NCBI RefSeq assembly: GCF_000005505.3
Contig: NC_016133.3
Coordinates: 51,611,237-51,675,236, forward strand
DNA: 64,000 bases
Reading direction: 5' to 3'
Source of the DNA: Brachypodium distachyon
Taxonomy: Eukaryota; Streptophyta; Magnoliopsida; Poales; Poaceae
The notes beneath the pieces were generated by a model that was not told the origin of the DNA, searched no databases, and was given only the letters and a program-made list of their open reading frames with translations. Positions 1 through 10,983 of the stretch are shown here, in pieces. Both the position numbers and the translations under genes were made by a program. How positions within the stretch are numbered: position 1 is the stretch's first letter; the number at the start of each line of letters is the position of its first letter.

Positions 1-222
1 GTGACCCAGATATGGGCGTCCTTGGCCGTGTTCACGGCTCTAGCTTTCCTCCTCCACCCCTGCGCATCAGCCACACACTCTTCACTTCATCTGTCTCATC
101 TTCCTTTGCACTGAAGCGTGAAGCGATGGTCGCCAGGGTCAGCATGGCTTCCGTGACCCAGATATGGGCGTCCTTGGCCGTGTTCACGGCTCTAGCTTTC
201 CTCCTCCACCCCTGCGCATCAG
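1..222. repeat. 70-bp direct duplication, offset 152 bp
   Basis: Bases 1-70 are identical to bases 153-222, which encode the signal-peptide part of the first expansin. The offset of 152 bp is not a multiple of three, and the upstream copy, read in the matching frame, runs into a TGA just after the repeat ends. The upstream copy therefore cannot extend the protein. Because the window starts inside the first copy, the repeat may continue leftwards. It is either a recent tandem duplication or an assembly artefact. Confidence 0.85.
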
Positions 223-1480
223 TCGAGCTCCACCGCAAGCTCTCCGGCTGGTCCAACGGCGGCGCCACGTGGTACGGCGCCTCCAGCGGCGCAGGGAGCG
301 ACGGTAATTGATACATGGACCTGCACACACGACCATATATGTTTAGTCGTGGCAGAATTCATGCACAGATCGATACTAGTTCTAGTGTACGTACTTACTG
401 ATCAAGGCCTGCGTGTTCTGTATATAATATATAGGTGGTGCGTGCGGGTACCAGGACGCCGTCGGCCAGCAGCCGTTCTCCTCCATGATCGCCGCGGGTA
501 GCCCGTCCATCTACCAGGATGGCAAGGGCTGCGGTTCTTGCTACCAGGTTCGACCATACCCCTCGATGCCGGCCTGCATGCAGAAATATATACTCCGTAC
601 TAATTAAGCACAATCGGTTCACTGGCTTAATTAATTAATTACACCATGTTTTCTGAAGGTGAAATGCACCGGTCACAAGTCTTGCTCCGCCAATCCGGTG
701 ACCGTCGTCCTGACCGACGAGTGCCCTGACGGGACGTGCCTGGAAGAACCCGTCCACTTCGACCTGAGCGGGACGGCGTTCGGTGCCATGGCCAAGCCTG
801 GCCAGGCCGACCAGCTCCGCGCCGCCGGCCGCCTCCAGATCCAGTATACTCGGTAATTAAGCTGTACACATATATCTGCCTTGTCGTGCACTAGCAGCAT
901 GCCGGATCAAGTAATTTACGTGCACAACATTTTCACGTACTCACGTGCATTTCAATGCTTCCGGGACACATTTTCTTGTCTTTAATTGCATACGTAAGGG
1001 ACGGACGCAATAGTATACCACGTATACTGCATTCATGATTATCGACCGACTAACTGGCTCTAGCTGCCGTCTCTTCTTCGATCTCGCCTTTGGCCTTTTT
1101 CTAAATTTGTCCCTTTGTCCGTCTGAACTCTGAACGCTGCTGCATGCTGCAGGGTCCCGTGCAACTGGCGGGGCACGGACATAGCCTTCAAGGTGGACGC
1201 CGGCTCCAACTCGTACTACCTCGCCATGCTCATCGAGGACGAGTCCGGCGACGGCGACCTGTCGGCGGTCGACCTCAAGCAGAGCGGCGCCGGCGCCGGC
1301 GGGTGGGCGCCGATGGCGCGCTCGTGGGGCGCGGTCTGGAGGTTCAACTCCGGGCCCATGTTGCAGCCGCCCTTCTCGGTCCGGCTCACGTCCGGCTCCG
1401 GCAAGACTCTCGTGGCCGACAACGTCATCCCCGCCGGCTGGAAGCCCGGCGGCACATACCATTCCGTGGTGAACTACTGA
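126..1480 (+). CDS. EXPB: beta-expansin A (4 exons, 270 aa)
   Basis: Secreted cell-wall loosening protein of the beta-expansin family, which acts non-hydrolytically on grass wall matrix polysaccharides. Exons 126-303, 435-547, 659-852 and 1153-1480 have GT/AG junctions and give an open frame of 270 codons plus TGA. Residues about 1-33 form a signal peptide. Then come the TWYG motif, the Cys-rich GACGYQ and KGCGSCYQ segments of the barrel domain, the HFD motif ([17 protein letters not shown]), and a C-terminal pollen-allergen-like domain ending SVVNY. The DEC...C cysteine pair is present (DECPDGTC). The start at 126 is chosen because it precedes a good signal peptide; an in-frame ATG at 144 is possible. 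It is more diverged from the two inner expansins (beta-expansins B and C) than they are from each other, and its promoter lies largely outside the window. Confidence 0.93.
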
Positions 1481-2095
1481 TAAACTAGCTAGCTACTCGT
1501 GATTGCACACATAAAAGGCAAGCACGCCCGCGCTCGCCGCTGGTTTACATAGGCGTGGCGCTGCAGGCTTAGTTATTTGGAGCTATGGGCGTGGATATTA
1601 TATGTGTGTGTAATCACCAGTTAGTATCGCGTGTGTCACAAGTGTTTGTGCGCAGCATCGTTGGTGCGGTAATTGCGCGGAGTGTGTTCTGTGTCAGTTT
1701 GCGTGGAGTACTATGAAATAAAACTGGGAGTAAGGACGAGAGGCGCAACGCTAGCTTCGGTCCTTCCCCCTTGCTCTTTCATATTGCAGCCACTTTCTTA
1801 CGTATTCATCCTTTACTTACGTATGTAGGTCTATATTGGTTGTGTCTATCAGTTTATGTTCTCAACTGAAAATTAAAGCTGAAACTTCCAAACGTACGTG
1901 CGGGCGTTGGCCGATAACCGAAGTCCAGTGCACGTAAGTGCTTGTATATATGTTCTGTGATCTCGAGTAGATTAGTACACACTGACGTGCACCGCCGGTA
2001 CGCTAAAACGTGACCCGTCCGTTTTTAAATTTTGGGTGGTTGGTATACTCCGTAAAACTGGTAAGACTTGGAACCCAGCGCTACGTACGCTAAAT

Positions 2096-2152
2096 GGGAA
2101 GTCAGACCAGTTTTTTTTTTTGTTTTTTTTGAGACAAGGGAAGTCAGACCAG
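2096..2152 (-). repeat. 27-bp poly(A)-type micro-insertion with 15-bp TSD
   Basis: The 15-mer GGGAAGTCAGACCAG occurs at 2096-2110 and again at 2138-2152. Between the copies lie 27 bp that read on the minus strand as TTGTCTC followed by an A-rich tail. This is the footprint of target-primed retroposition of little more than a tail. The rest of 1481-2095 shows no gene; it contains the 3' flank of the expansin. Confidence 0.8.
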
Positions 2153-2427
2153 CGGGTCACTAAAAGACATGGGCTGACGAAATCCGCTGCGAGGAAGATG
2201 GGCCTGAACGGCTAGCGCGCCATATTCGTGAGGCTCGGCCTGCTGCGTCAAAACTATGTCTTTTTCCGTTCGAACTCTTCCCTGAAAAAAAACAATTTAA
2301 CCTACATAGCTCTGACGACTGGCCCATTTAGCTAGTCGGGCTGGTTGCCCAGTTTCAGTTTTTGTCGCGCTGCTAGCGAATTGAGCCATGGCTCATCGGT
2401 GAAGACTTGTTGTGTTCCGACCTGTCT

Positions 2428-2598
2428 ATCTGGCACAATCCTTTGCTCAAAAAAAAAAAAAAATCTGGCACAATCCTTGATTCTCAAAAAATAAAAAGAT
2501 CTGGCACAATCCTTTCGCTAAAAAAAATGATGGTTTTCCCTCAAAATAAAATCTGGCTTTTTTCTCAAAAAAAGAGAGAAAAATCTGGTACAATCCTT
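2428..2598 (+). repeat. stack of A-tail insertions at one target site
   Basis: The 16-mer ATCTGGCACAATCCTT is present at 2428-2443, 2463-2478 and 2499-2514, with a one-base variant at 2583-2598 and a truncated copy at 2551-2557. Each gap holds a short segment with a run of A: TGCTC plus A14, GATTCTC plus an A-rich run, TCGCT plus A8 and more, and TTTTTTCTC plus A7. It looks like repeated retroposition of tails into the same target, or tandem duplication of one such event. Confidence 0.75.
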
Positions 2599-2866
2599 AG
2601 ACTGAACATTGGTGTATCGCACTTTGACTAGGTGAAGGTAAATTCATGTGCACGCTCAGTTGCAGCCACCAATGTTGTTAAATGTGTATAAGTTTAAGCT
2701 CTGACAAAAATTGGCCTGCCAAAACTATTTCCACCGGTAAATGCAGCAGCAATCCAGGCACACACTTGCAAGTTGCAACATGTGATTTTTTTTTACTACA
2801 TAACGTGATGAACTGATGATGTGTCATGAATAGTCCTTGATCGTGTGGTTATGAGGAATAGTAACT

Positions 2867-2954
2867 GTGTAATCCCGTAAGAGTGCACAGTAAAAATCAA
2901 CCTAAATGAAGCAGGAGTACATTAACGTGTAATCCCGTAAGAGTGCACAGTAAA
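2867..2954. repeat. 28-bp direct repeat, period 60
   Basis: A 28-bp segment at 2867-2894 recurs exactly at 2927-2954. It is too long for an ordinary target-site duplication and is probably a small tandem duplication. Nothing coding is visible between 2600 and 3000. Confidence 0.75.
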
Positions 2955-4991
2955 CATGTGGTTCAATTAATCGGTGCACGTACACGCGCCTACCGTCCGC
3001 CTACATGGCTGGTGCTCCGAGATGTCGAGAGCGCGGCGGTGCAGCACCTCGCCCTTCGGTGGTTGCTGGAGTTGCAACCAAATGCACAAATGCAGGTGTT
3101 AAACATCTTTGGCTCCAAGGAAATCTTTCCACTTGTCCGCTTGTTTACTGGCTTCACATGGGGGCACCGCAATGGCAGGGCCAGGAGCCAAAACCGAAAG
3201 GCAGCGACAGTTATGGAGGGCCCCGTCTGAAAGCTGAGTCACCACTCCTACAGCAGTCCTGGAGCAACCGTCGGCGATGGCCTACTGAACAACGGATACA
3301 GTACACGCACGGCGTGTGGCACGAGCATACTAGCATTGACGCCGACACTCACAAGCCAAGTGACAGGTGTGGACCCGATAGCGCAAAGAATTTTAACTAC
3401 TCCGGCATGTGAATCTTTGGGAAATTTCGGCCGGGGCCGATCGATCTACACACACACACTGGTAGTACAATGCACACTGCCACGTACGTTTGTCAGTTTC
3501 CGCGGATTTTAGGAGAACGCGAATCACTCCCGACATGCCGCCGCTTGTCAAGAACACGATTGGTTCTCCTGTCCGGCACGATCACGACGCCGGTAGCAGC
3601 AGTACTATAATCTACAGTAGAGAAGAGAAGAAGGAAAAAGAATAATAAACCCGGCCGCACAGTCAATCTGTTTTGCCGGGCGGAAAATCAGGAGGTGGAT
3701 GGGGACGGACGGACGGATGAGATAGAATAGCAGATGCTGCTCGCGCGCGCGCCAATCGGCATGCACGGCCACCATGTGCGCGAGTTCCTTTCAGCTTTCG
3801 CATCCGGCCACGAGCATCTGGCCACATGCGCGGGGAGAGACCGCGAGAAAAACGGACGGCTGACAGTGAGTGGCGCGCGCGGGGCCATGCCCATGCTCAC
3901 GAGTCACGCCGGCTGCTCGAGCTCGTCGGTTGGTGGCTGCCGGCCGGCCGATGCTCTTCCGTGACACGTACAGACTAACTGCCCAACTGAACGCTGGTGG
4001 CTTCCATCCTAATTTCCTCTCTCCGAAGGGAGAGAAAGGGGGCGCTAAACAGGGAGTGCCGGGGGGCTCAGTTTTGCACTGCCATTATGGAGTGATCGAT
4101 TGGCTCGATCGTACCCCGTGTCCTTGTGCGTGCCACATGGAGAGGATCGTCACCCCGACAGTGACAACGTACCGTCCTTTGACATCATCATCACTCCATC
4201 GGTCGACGGCGGCACGAGAAAGAAAGAGAGAGGATGTCTCTTTCATATCACGGCTCATTATTCAGCACCTCGATCTAACCCCGCGGTGAGATGAAGAAAG
4301 AACTTACAGTAGTTCATATAATTGTTTATCGATCTATGTTGGAGTAGTAACATTTTCACAAGTTGAACCAGAAACATTATATCCCGTCTTCTTTTTTTAC
4401 TAGGCGAAATACGACTCTTATGTTTGAGCATCCAGTTTAATTTTTTAGGCAACTCTCCCGGGACCAGCTCTGCTGAGATGCACATCGTTCTAACAAAGTT
4501 CACCAAAAACCGTCAAGGGTGAGAAGCAACAAAAATACGAACTTTGAACCCTGAAAGAAAAAAAATGCTATACACCAACTTGTTGGATATAATTAGGTAC
4601 ATACTCGTGTAGAAATGGATGCTGTTTTAAATGTCTAAAGTTGGAACCCACTGACGCGTAAGCACATGCATATAGTTTGTCAGACCCACATGCCAAACCG
4701 TTGGTACTAGATTTTGATCACAATTCAGTTCATAAATACCAAGTCGTTACAACCGACGCACATGTACGCATGGCATTGTAGAGCGATGCATTTGGAAAAC
4801 AGTTTGTGTTAATGATAGAGTAGCCCAATCAGCCATTTGTAACATTCAAGGCTCTGTTCCTTTGTCTACCTTTTTGGAGAACTGCATGTTTCTTCGTCGG
4901 CAAGCAGCTAGCATGACAGGGGAGCAAATTCAATAGCACAGCTACCGGTGTTTCCCCTTGCCCAGGTGGCTAATGGTGTTACCGAACATCA

Positions 4992-5190
4992 GTAATTTGC
5001 GTATACTCTGTTTCATGAAACGGAAAACAACAACAAGGTAGTTCGTGATTTGCACCAGTACGCATCTTCAGTTATTTCCTTGATAAATCGGGTAATTTGC
5101 ATATGCTCTGTTTCGTGAAAAACAACAACAACAAGGTAGTTCGTGATTTGCACCAGTACGCATCTTCAGTTACGTACTTCCTTGACATAT
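4992..5190. repeat. about 98-100 bp tandem duplication
   Basis: The segment from 4992 to 5091 is repeated from 5092 to about 5190 with a few substitutions and small indels. It lies 3' of the minus-strand expansin. No equivalent was seen on the right arm, so it probably arose after the inverted duplication. The flanking 4300-4990 holds no recognisable gene. Confidence 0.75.
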
Positions 5191-5770
5191 CGGATTGTCT
5201 ACAGAATTGTTTGCTTGTGCTCAGCGGTTCAGGTGTAGACATACGCCTGCCTCTATTGCTCCAGTTGCAATTTCTAATTTCAGAGTCCAGAGTGTACGTC
5301 TGCTCGGTAAAATCGAGCATTAAACTTGACATTGCAGACTTCATCAGCAAATAAAAGAGCAAGTGGCAGTAACGATTCATTTCTCTCAAGGATTGCGTGG
5401 TAAAAAAAGAACACACAACTTGGTACATCGGCATGCAACTTTAGCTGCTGTCCGAACTATAGCTTCTCCTCAACAACGAAATTACAAAACAGAGGAACAA
5501 AAGAGAAAAAAATAATACAGACACATCGATGATATACATCACTAGGGGAATGCAGAGGCCATGGAGGGAAGAACTCGATTTCGGTAACCTCCTCCTCCTC
5601 CTTCTGGCAGCGCCTCTGTCACAGCACCCGGACGCACATTTTTTCTTCCCGCGGTATATAAATTCACACACGGCTGTCCCTTATATAATTACCACACCCG
5701 GCCTGCACTGCACTTCATTCCTGGCAAATGCTGCAGTTTGACTGTGCAGTGGAAATGCAAGCAGAATAAT

Positions 5771-7000
5771 TTAGTAGGGGTAGTTGACCAAGGAGCGGTA
5801 GGTCGCTCCGGCCTTCCAGTTGGCCGGGATGACGTTGTTGACGACGAGGACCCTGTTGGAGTCGGAGGTGAGCTTGATCGAGAATGGCCCGCGCAGCCGC
5901 TGGCCGTTGTTGAGGCGCCACAACGCGCCCCAGTCCTGCACCATGTTCGTCCACTGGTTGCTGCCGGCCTGCTTGAGGGCGACGCGCTTCAGGTCGCCGT
6001 CGCCGTCCTGGAACTCGATCAGGGCCTTGAAGTAGAACGGGTTCGAGCCCTGGTCCACCCTGAAGGCGATGTTCACGCCAGGGTACTTGCATGGCACCCT
6101 AAACGGATCGAAAGAAACACAGAGGTTAGTTCTAGTTTTTAACACTGCTTGCAGCAATTTGTGCAGAATTTTGCGCTGCCGTGGGTCGTGTTTATATGCG
6201 CATACCTCTTGTACTGGATTCTGAGGACACCGCCGGCACGGAGTGCGTCGGCCTTGCCAGGCTTGGCCATGGCGCCCAAGGCCGTGCCGCTCATGTCGAA
6301 ATGGGCCGGCTCGCCGGGGTAGAGCCCGCCGGGGCTCAAGTCGGTGATGACGACGGTGGCAGGATTGCCGGAGCACGCCTTGTTGGCCGTGCATTTAACC
6401 TGCGTAGTACGTACGCGCGCCAAATGAAAGCATTCAGTCAGGACTCGAGGACCAGGCAGCCGACCACTTCGCACCATTAATGGAAGAGCTAGCTACAGTA
6501 CGAAGCTAGTAGCTAGAGGCCGTGGTGGACCACACCATTACGCTTACCTGATAGCACGCGCCGCAGCCCTTGCCTCCCAAGAAGAGCGGCGTGCTCCCGG
6601 CGGCGATCATCGACGAGTACGGCCGGTGCCCGACAGCGCTTTGGTAGCCACACGCGCCACCTGAGAATGTTTCAACTGTCAATTCCAGCTGTCCGTGCGG
6701 TATGTAGGTCCCATGAATTCGCACGATTGACTGACAGTAAAAGCAAATTAAGCAAAGCTAGCACTAACCGTCGCTTCCGTCGCCGTTGGGTGTGCCGTAA
6801 TACGTCGCGCCGGCGGCCAACCAGCCGCCGGAGCTGTAGGCGGCGGCAGACGTGGTCTGGTTTTTGTTGGCCTTGGCTGCAGGTGCAGGCTTGTAGCTGG
6901 CTTGCTTGGTGGCGAGCTTGCGGGAGCAAGCAATGGGGCTCACAAGGAGTGAGAGCGCCACCAGTGCGCCAAGAAGTGCTAAGGTGCAAGATTTCGCCAT
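5771..7000 (-). CDS. EXPB: beta-expansin B (4 exons, 288 aa)
   Basis: Secreted beta-expansin. Exons on the minus strand: 7000-6769, 6660-6548, 6399-6206 and 6098-5771, all with GT/AG junctions and the same phases as the other two genes. The total is 867 nt including TAA. A signal peptide (about residues 1-25) is followed by a Lys/Ala-rich spacer, a TYYG motif, Cys-rich GACGYQ and KGCGACYQ segments, the HFD motif ([17 protein letters not shown]) and a C-terminal domain ending SLVNYPY. It is a close paralogue of the plus-strand gene at 21124-22326 and lies in inverted orientation to it. One oddity: where both other copies have the DEC...C pair just before HFD, this one reads [11 protein letters not shown], so both cysteines of a likely disulfide are gone. 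Exon 3 is one codon shorter than in its paralogue. The reading frame is otherwise intact. Confidence 0.94.
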
Positions 7001-7148
7001 TGCTGCTTACTGGCTTGTTGCTTCTTCTTCTACTAGCTAGCTAAGCGCTGGTGGTTCGGGATTCAGAGGCTAAGCTAGATAAGCTTAGCCTAGCTTAGCT
7101 GAAATGCTCGTTTGGGTGGATGAGTTAAGGAGTGGTCACGGGATCAGT

Positions 7149-7228
7149 ATTTATAGCCAACATTTGGGGCCGGGGATGCAGAAGTACGTACGTGGCGAAT
7201 TATTGAGGAGAACGTGACAAGTTGGTGT
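7149..7228 (-). promoter_or_regulatory. promoter of beta-expansin B: TATA box and conserved block
   Basis: On the minus strand TATAAATA lies at 7156-7149, about 150 bp upstream of the ATG. Just upstream (about 7228-7193) is a block, TCACGTTCTCCTCAATAATTC, that matches the promoter of the inverted paralogue with two differences in 21 bases. It contains an ACGT core. TATA and start are followed by a similar CCGTGRCCACTCC stretch in both genes. The assignment is by position and paralogue conservation only. Confidence 0.65.
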
Positions 7229-7581
7229 GTTGGAGGGAAAGGCTAACCCAAGTATGAATCTGCAGTACCTACAAGGCTACTCTACAATGCGAGCTCAAGT
7301 CATGTAGAGTAAAAAACAGATCTTGAAAGTACAACAGTCTAGAACTGTATTCTTAACTATCTACCGGAGAGGGCGGAGTCTGGAGAGTAGGCATTTACTA
7401 TTTTTCTTTTGGCCTTCTCGTGCCGTTATTATGTCCGAACCTTCTCCTTAATTAATGAGGTCAGCGAATAGTTTGTCTTTGCTTTTAAGAGAATCAACGA
7501 TAGAACAGCCAGATCTGCTGTGGTTGGAAATGAGACCCTCTCCAAGTCCCCAGATCAGGCTGGTCTTCAAGTTGTACTAAT

Positions 7582-7702
7582 TATTTCCTCCGTTTCATAA
7601 TTCTTGTCTTAAATTTGTCTAAAAATGAATGTATCTATTACTAAAATGTGTCTAGATACATATAAGCTAGATTTCGACAAGAATTATGAAATGGAGGGAG
7701 TA
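7582..7702. mobile_element. Stowaway-like MITE
   Basis: About 117 bp with terminal inverted repeats (CCTCCGTTTCATAATTCTTG at the left and its complement at the right), flanked by TA. The interior shares the segment around GTCTAGATACAT with the other five copies in this window. It is non-coding and would move with a Tc1/mariner-type transposase. The interval 7703-8440 is AT-rich with no gene. Confidence 0.8.
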
Positions 7703-8446
7703 GACAGTAGATGCCAAGGAAATGTGCAATTTTGGCTCTTTTCATTTTTCAATCCGTAGTTTGATTTTTGTCTGCAATCTGCAAAGGTTACTGAAAATTT
7801 CGTTTCCAAATCTCCAAAACTGTAAAAAAAATAATTGAAAACCAAAATTTGAAAAAAGTGGAATTGGAGAGGATGAAAAAAAAATGAAAACCGGTTCGAC
7901 AGACCACTTTCAAGTAACAGGGACGTGGCTGACAAAGAAAGGGAAACACCCTAAGTTGGACCTACCAAAATCAACATTTAGAAATTAGAACTGCCTTAAT
8001 CAGGTTGTAGTTTGACCTCTTTGATGTGATAAAAGTTTTGCTTTTTATGTCTCTGCTGATTGGAAATTCTTATTCTTCACGTAGATCGACCAAAAAATAA
8101 CTCATACAATGAGTTACGACATTAAGCTAACTCTACCGAGGACGAAGCTAGATAAAAAAATCTATGGGATCACCTTTCTCGTAATTGGTTCATCTTATAT
8201 AAATAAGCATATGTTAGTGCTAACATAATGAGGGCTTGCCAAATTCAATTGGTGCCATGACACCAGCCCCTACCCAACAGCTCTGTCACTGAACTCTACA
8301 CGATTTACGTAAAATTCGTTCAATAATAGTACCAAAATATAAGACACATAAAACTGTTTGTGGTCAACAATCTAAAACTTTAACAACTATAAAATGCCCA
8401 AATATATGAATTGAATATGTTCTTTTACCAAATATGTAAACATTTA

Positions 8447-9275
8447 TGTTGTTGTTCTAGAAAACAACAGGAGTACGGGGTGCCAATGCACGATGGCACA
8501 AATGTGAGAACATGGTGTAAGGGGTGTACGCCGGCCTTATAGCGAAGGTCGCCGTACACTTGGGACAAATTAACACGTCGATATTTTTTGAATAGGTTCG
8601 GTCAACCCTGCGGGTACGACTTAGTCCTATGTTAGGAGAGGCTTCGAGGGGGTTGTTAGCCAAGCGCTTGGGCTGAACTCGTCTTTCCAAGTCGCCTATA
8701 GCGAGAGATCTCTAGGGGCCGTCTCGGACCTGAGCCGAACTCGTCTTCCCAAATAGCGAGGTTAGGATACCCTCGAGACTCTAACCCGATCCCTCTACTT
8801 CGAGTCGAGGTCGTACTAGACGGCCCGGAAGCTCGAAACTAGGCTTCTCAAGTCTCGTCCCCGAGGTCGAGTCGAGACTAGGCTCGACCCAAACACTCGA
8901 GAGCGGGCTCCTTGAGATGCTCTAGCCCTCTCCCCTTTGATCTTATTCCAATGGAGAGTGAATGATACATGCCCCCATGGGGGGTATTTATAGCCTAAGG
9001 GTCATGACAAAAGACCATGACTACCCTTGAGGGATAGGGAAAGTGAGGGTAAGATGTTAAATTTCCTCCTAAAGCTTTCTTGGCCCTTACTCTAGCTCCT
9101 TTGGCCGTGGCATGGGGGGCTTGACCCTTTGACTACTTTGACCACTTTGACCGGTGCTTAGTTGGCATGGCTAAACCTTATTGGCAATTTGACCGGTCTT
9201 CGGGATTCGTTGACTTGGTCATCGCCACGTAGGATCGCGGGCCGGCCCATGTAAGGATTTTATTATATTTCAACA
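8447..9275 (-). mobile_element. solo LTR, 829 bp, TSD ATTTA
   Basis: The element begins TGTTG and ends CAACA and is flanked by perfect 5-bp duplications ATTTA at 8442-8446 and 9276-9280. Read on the minus strand it has a TATA-like GGCTATAAATAC near 8985-8996, so the transcribed orientation is minus. No internal retroelement genes and no second LTR are present, so it is a solo LTR left by recombination. It lies in the left arm between expansin B and the distal conserved block and has no counterpart on the right arm. Confidence 0.85.
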
Positions 9276-9535
9276 ATTTATATGTCAAAATTATACTTGT
9301 AACAAGGTCAAAGTCAAAGCTGGCATTAGAGACCGTAAATAGTCAAAGGTACCATTATTTTGGGACAAGGAAAGCATTAGCATTAAACTTTATGATGTAC
9401 TTTCTCCGACCATAAATAAGTGTACGTTTGGCTTTAAAATAGGTCCACAAAAGAAAGCGTAATTCTATTTTTCCAAAGCACTGTAAAGTAGTAAGAAAAA
9501 TTACTTCTCTCCAATTGCACGGAAATCAAACTCAA

Positions 9536-9652
9536 TACTCCCTCCGACCGGAATTACTTGTCGAAATATTACATGTATCTAAACTTTTTTTAAACATAGA
9601 TACAACCATATTTGGCCAAATTTGAGACGAGTAATATGGATCCGAGGGAGTA
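9536..9652. mobile_element. Stowaway-like MITE
   Basis: A 117-bp element starting CTCCCTCCGACCGGAATTAC with the inverted end near 9650, flanked by TA. It carries the ATATTACATGTATCTA interior shared with the copies at 17445 and 44489. Just to the left (about 9400-9440) a lone CTTTCTCCGACCATAAATAAG end may be half of another, broken element. The interval 9653-10340 shows nothing recognisable. Confidence 0.8.
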
Positions 9653-10339
9653 ACATTTTTTATTCACTTAGCTCATTAGAGGTGGGAGAATTAAAAAAGA
9701 GAGATGGTGGTTAGTATCTTTCCAATGCATTTTCTATCTCATTTCTTATTTTTTTTCTTGAAATTCTCAAATGTACACTTGTTCGGTAACAAAGTCCATT
9801 CCCCTGAGCCTTTGTCGCTCTTCGCTAAGAATCTGATTCTTGGCGAAGAGTTAGTTCCTTTTCTCTTCTCCGTCTCACATCAGTAGTTTTCAAATAAGAA
9901 TCAGTTAAGAACAAACCTTTGTGAAGGGCCCTTGAGAATAGTTATTCTACAAACAACAAGTTAGCTTGTTTGATATTGCGAACACACAATTGCATGAACC
10001 AGTGGGACACAGGCAAGTCGAGTGACGGATTTTAGGAGAATGATTGCACGGTTGCCGCTAATTAACGCAAAACTGAAGGAGGCCAACCCTTGGATCGATG
10101 ACGGAGGTGATCACATTCTCCGACGCCCATAATTAAAGGGAGAAAAAAACTCCACACGAGGTAGTTGTCATCGGTTGTTAGAATCCGTGGTGACCATATC
10201 TGATCTCAAATGGAATGCACACATGCATGGTTGGCTGATGCATCATCATGATGCTTTGGCTATCGCTAATGCTTGATCATACAAGCCCTACCACCACACT
10301 TTACCTGTCATGCACGAGCCAAACAACCCAAACGTACGC

Positions 10340-10880
10340 ACTCGATCGATCATGCATTCGTTCTTGAGCCAGCCAGGAGAATGTCTTCAGCTCGCTGTGT
10401 TCGCGACTTTGCAACTCCTGCATGCCGTTCTATAATCGGGGCTAGCTGAATAATTTGACCCTGCACCATGTGACCGACCACAACGAAGCACGCCACTTTA
10501 ATTATCTCGGCAAAGGGAAATGCAGGGCGTGTGTATAATGCTTCATATAATTGAACGCAGTGTATGTCTAAATGTATAATGCAGTAGGCGGAAGTAGTAC
10601 TGTCCAGAGAATAGGACATAGCAGAGAAACCGATCGTTCCGTGAATCCTCCTTCGATCTCAATTATCTTGTGCATGGGAGGGCTGAGCACTAGAGCAGCT
10701 ACCGATATGGTATTGGCGTGATTAAGAATCGTTACACTGATCATCGATGATATCTCATTATTCAAACCTTTCGGAATTCATTCTTGGTAGTTGAGGCGAC
10801 CCCACAGCCACATGCATGTATAGGAGTACGATCTGTATCTGTCGTTGGATCAGATTTTGTGGCCGGCCGGAATGTGGCAA
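10340..10880. promoter_or_regulatory. distal conserved block upstream of beta-expansin B
   Basis: This non-coding block, about 3.3-3.9 kb upstream of the minus-strand expansin, matches the reverse complement of 16825-17400, which lies 3.7-4.3 kb upstream of the inverted paralogue. Shared words include ACATTCTCCTGGCTGGC, CTGCGTTCAATTATAT, CTGTATCTGTCGTTG and GAATTCTTGGTAGTTG, in the same mirrored order. No conserved reading frame is apparent. It may be a distal regulatory region, a non-coding transcript, or simply surviving homology; sequence alone does not decide. Confidence 0.5.
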
Positions 10881-10983
10881 CGTGAGTGTATCAAGCCAGC
10901 AAATTAATGACGCTACACTAAGACGGAATAAGCATACAAGTCCGCTGTCACGGTAAAAACGAGTAAGCATACAAGAAAAGCCA

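Larger units (their letters stand above)
3040..10880. repeat. left arm of degenerate inverted segmental duplication
   Basis: Blocks in this arm match, in reverse complement and in mirrored order, blocks between 16.8 and 25.65 kb. Left/right pairs: 3060-3235/25450-25625; 3510-3560/24905-24955; 3765-3965/24595-24785; 4150-4195/24400-24440; 5375-5425/22655-22715; gene plus promoter 5771-7230/20888-22326; 10340-10880/16825-17400. The sum of paired coordinates drifts smoothly from about 28.7 kb to 27.7 kb, as expected for one collinear palindrome interrupted by later insertions. No gene other than the expansin is recognisable in the arm. The blocks at 3.0-4.3 kb are GC-rich but have no convincing reading frame. 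Confidence 0.8.
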
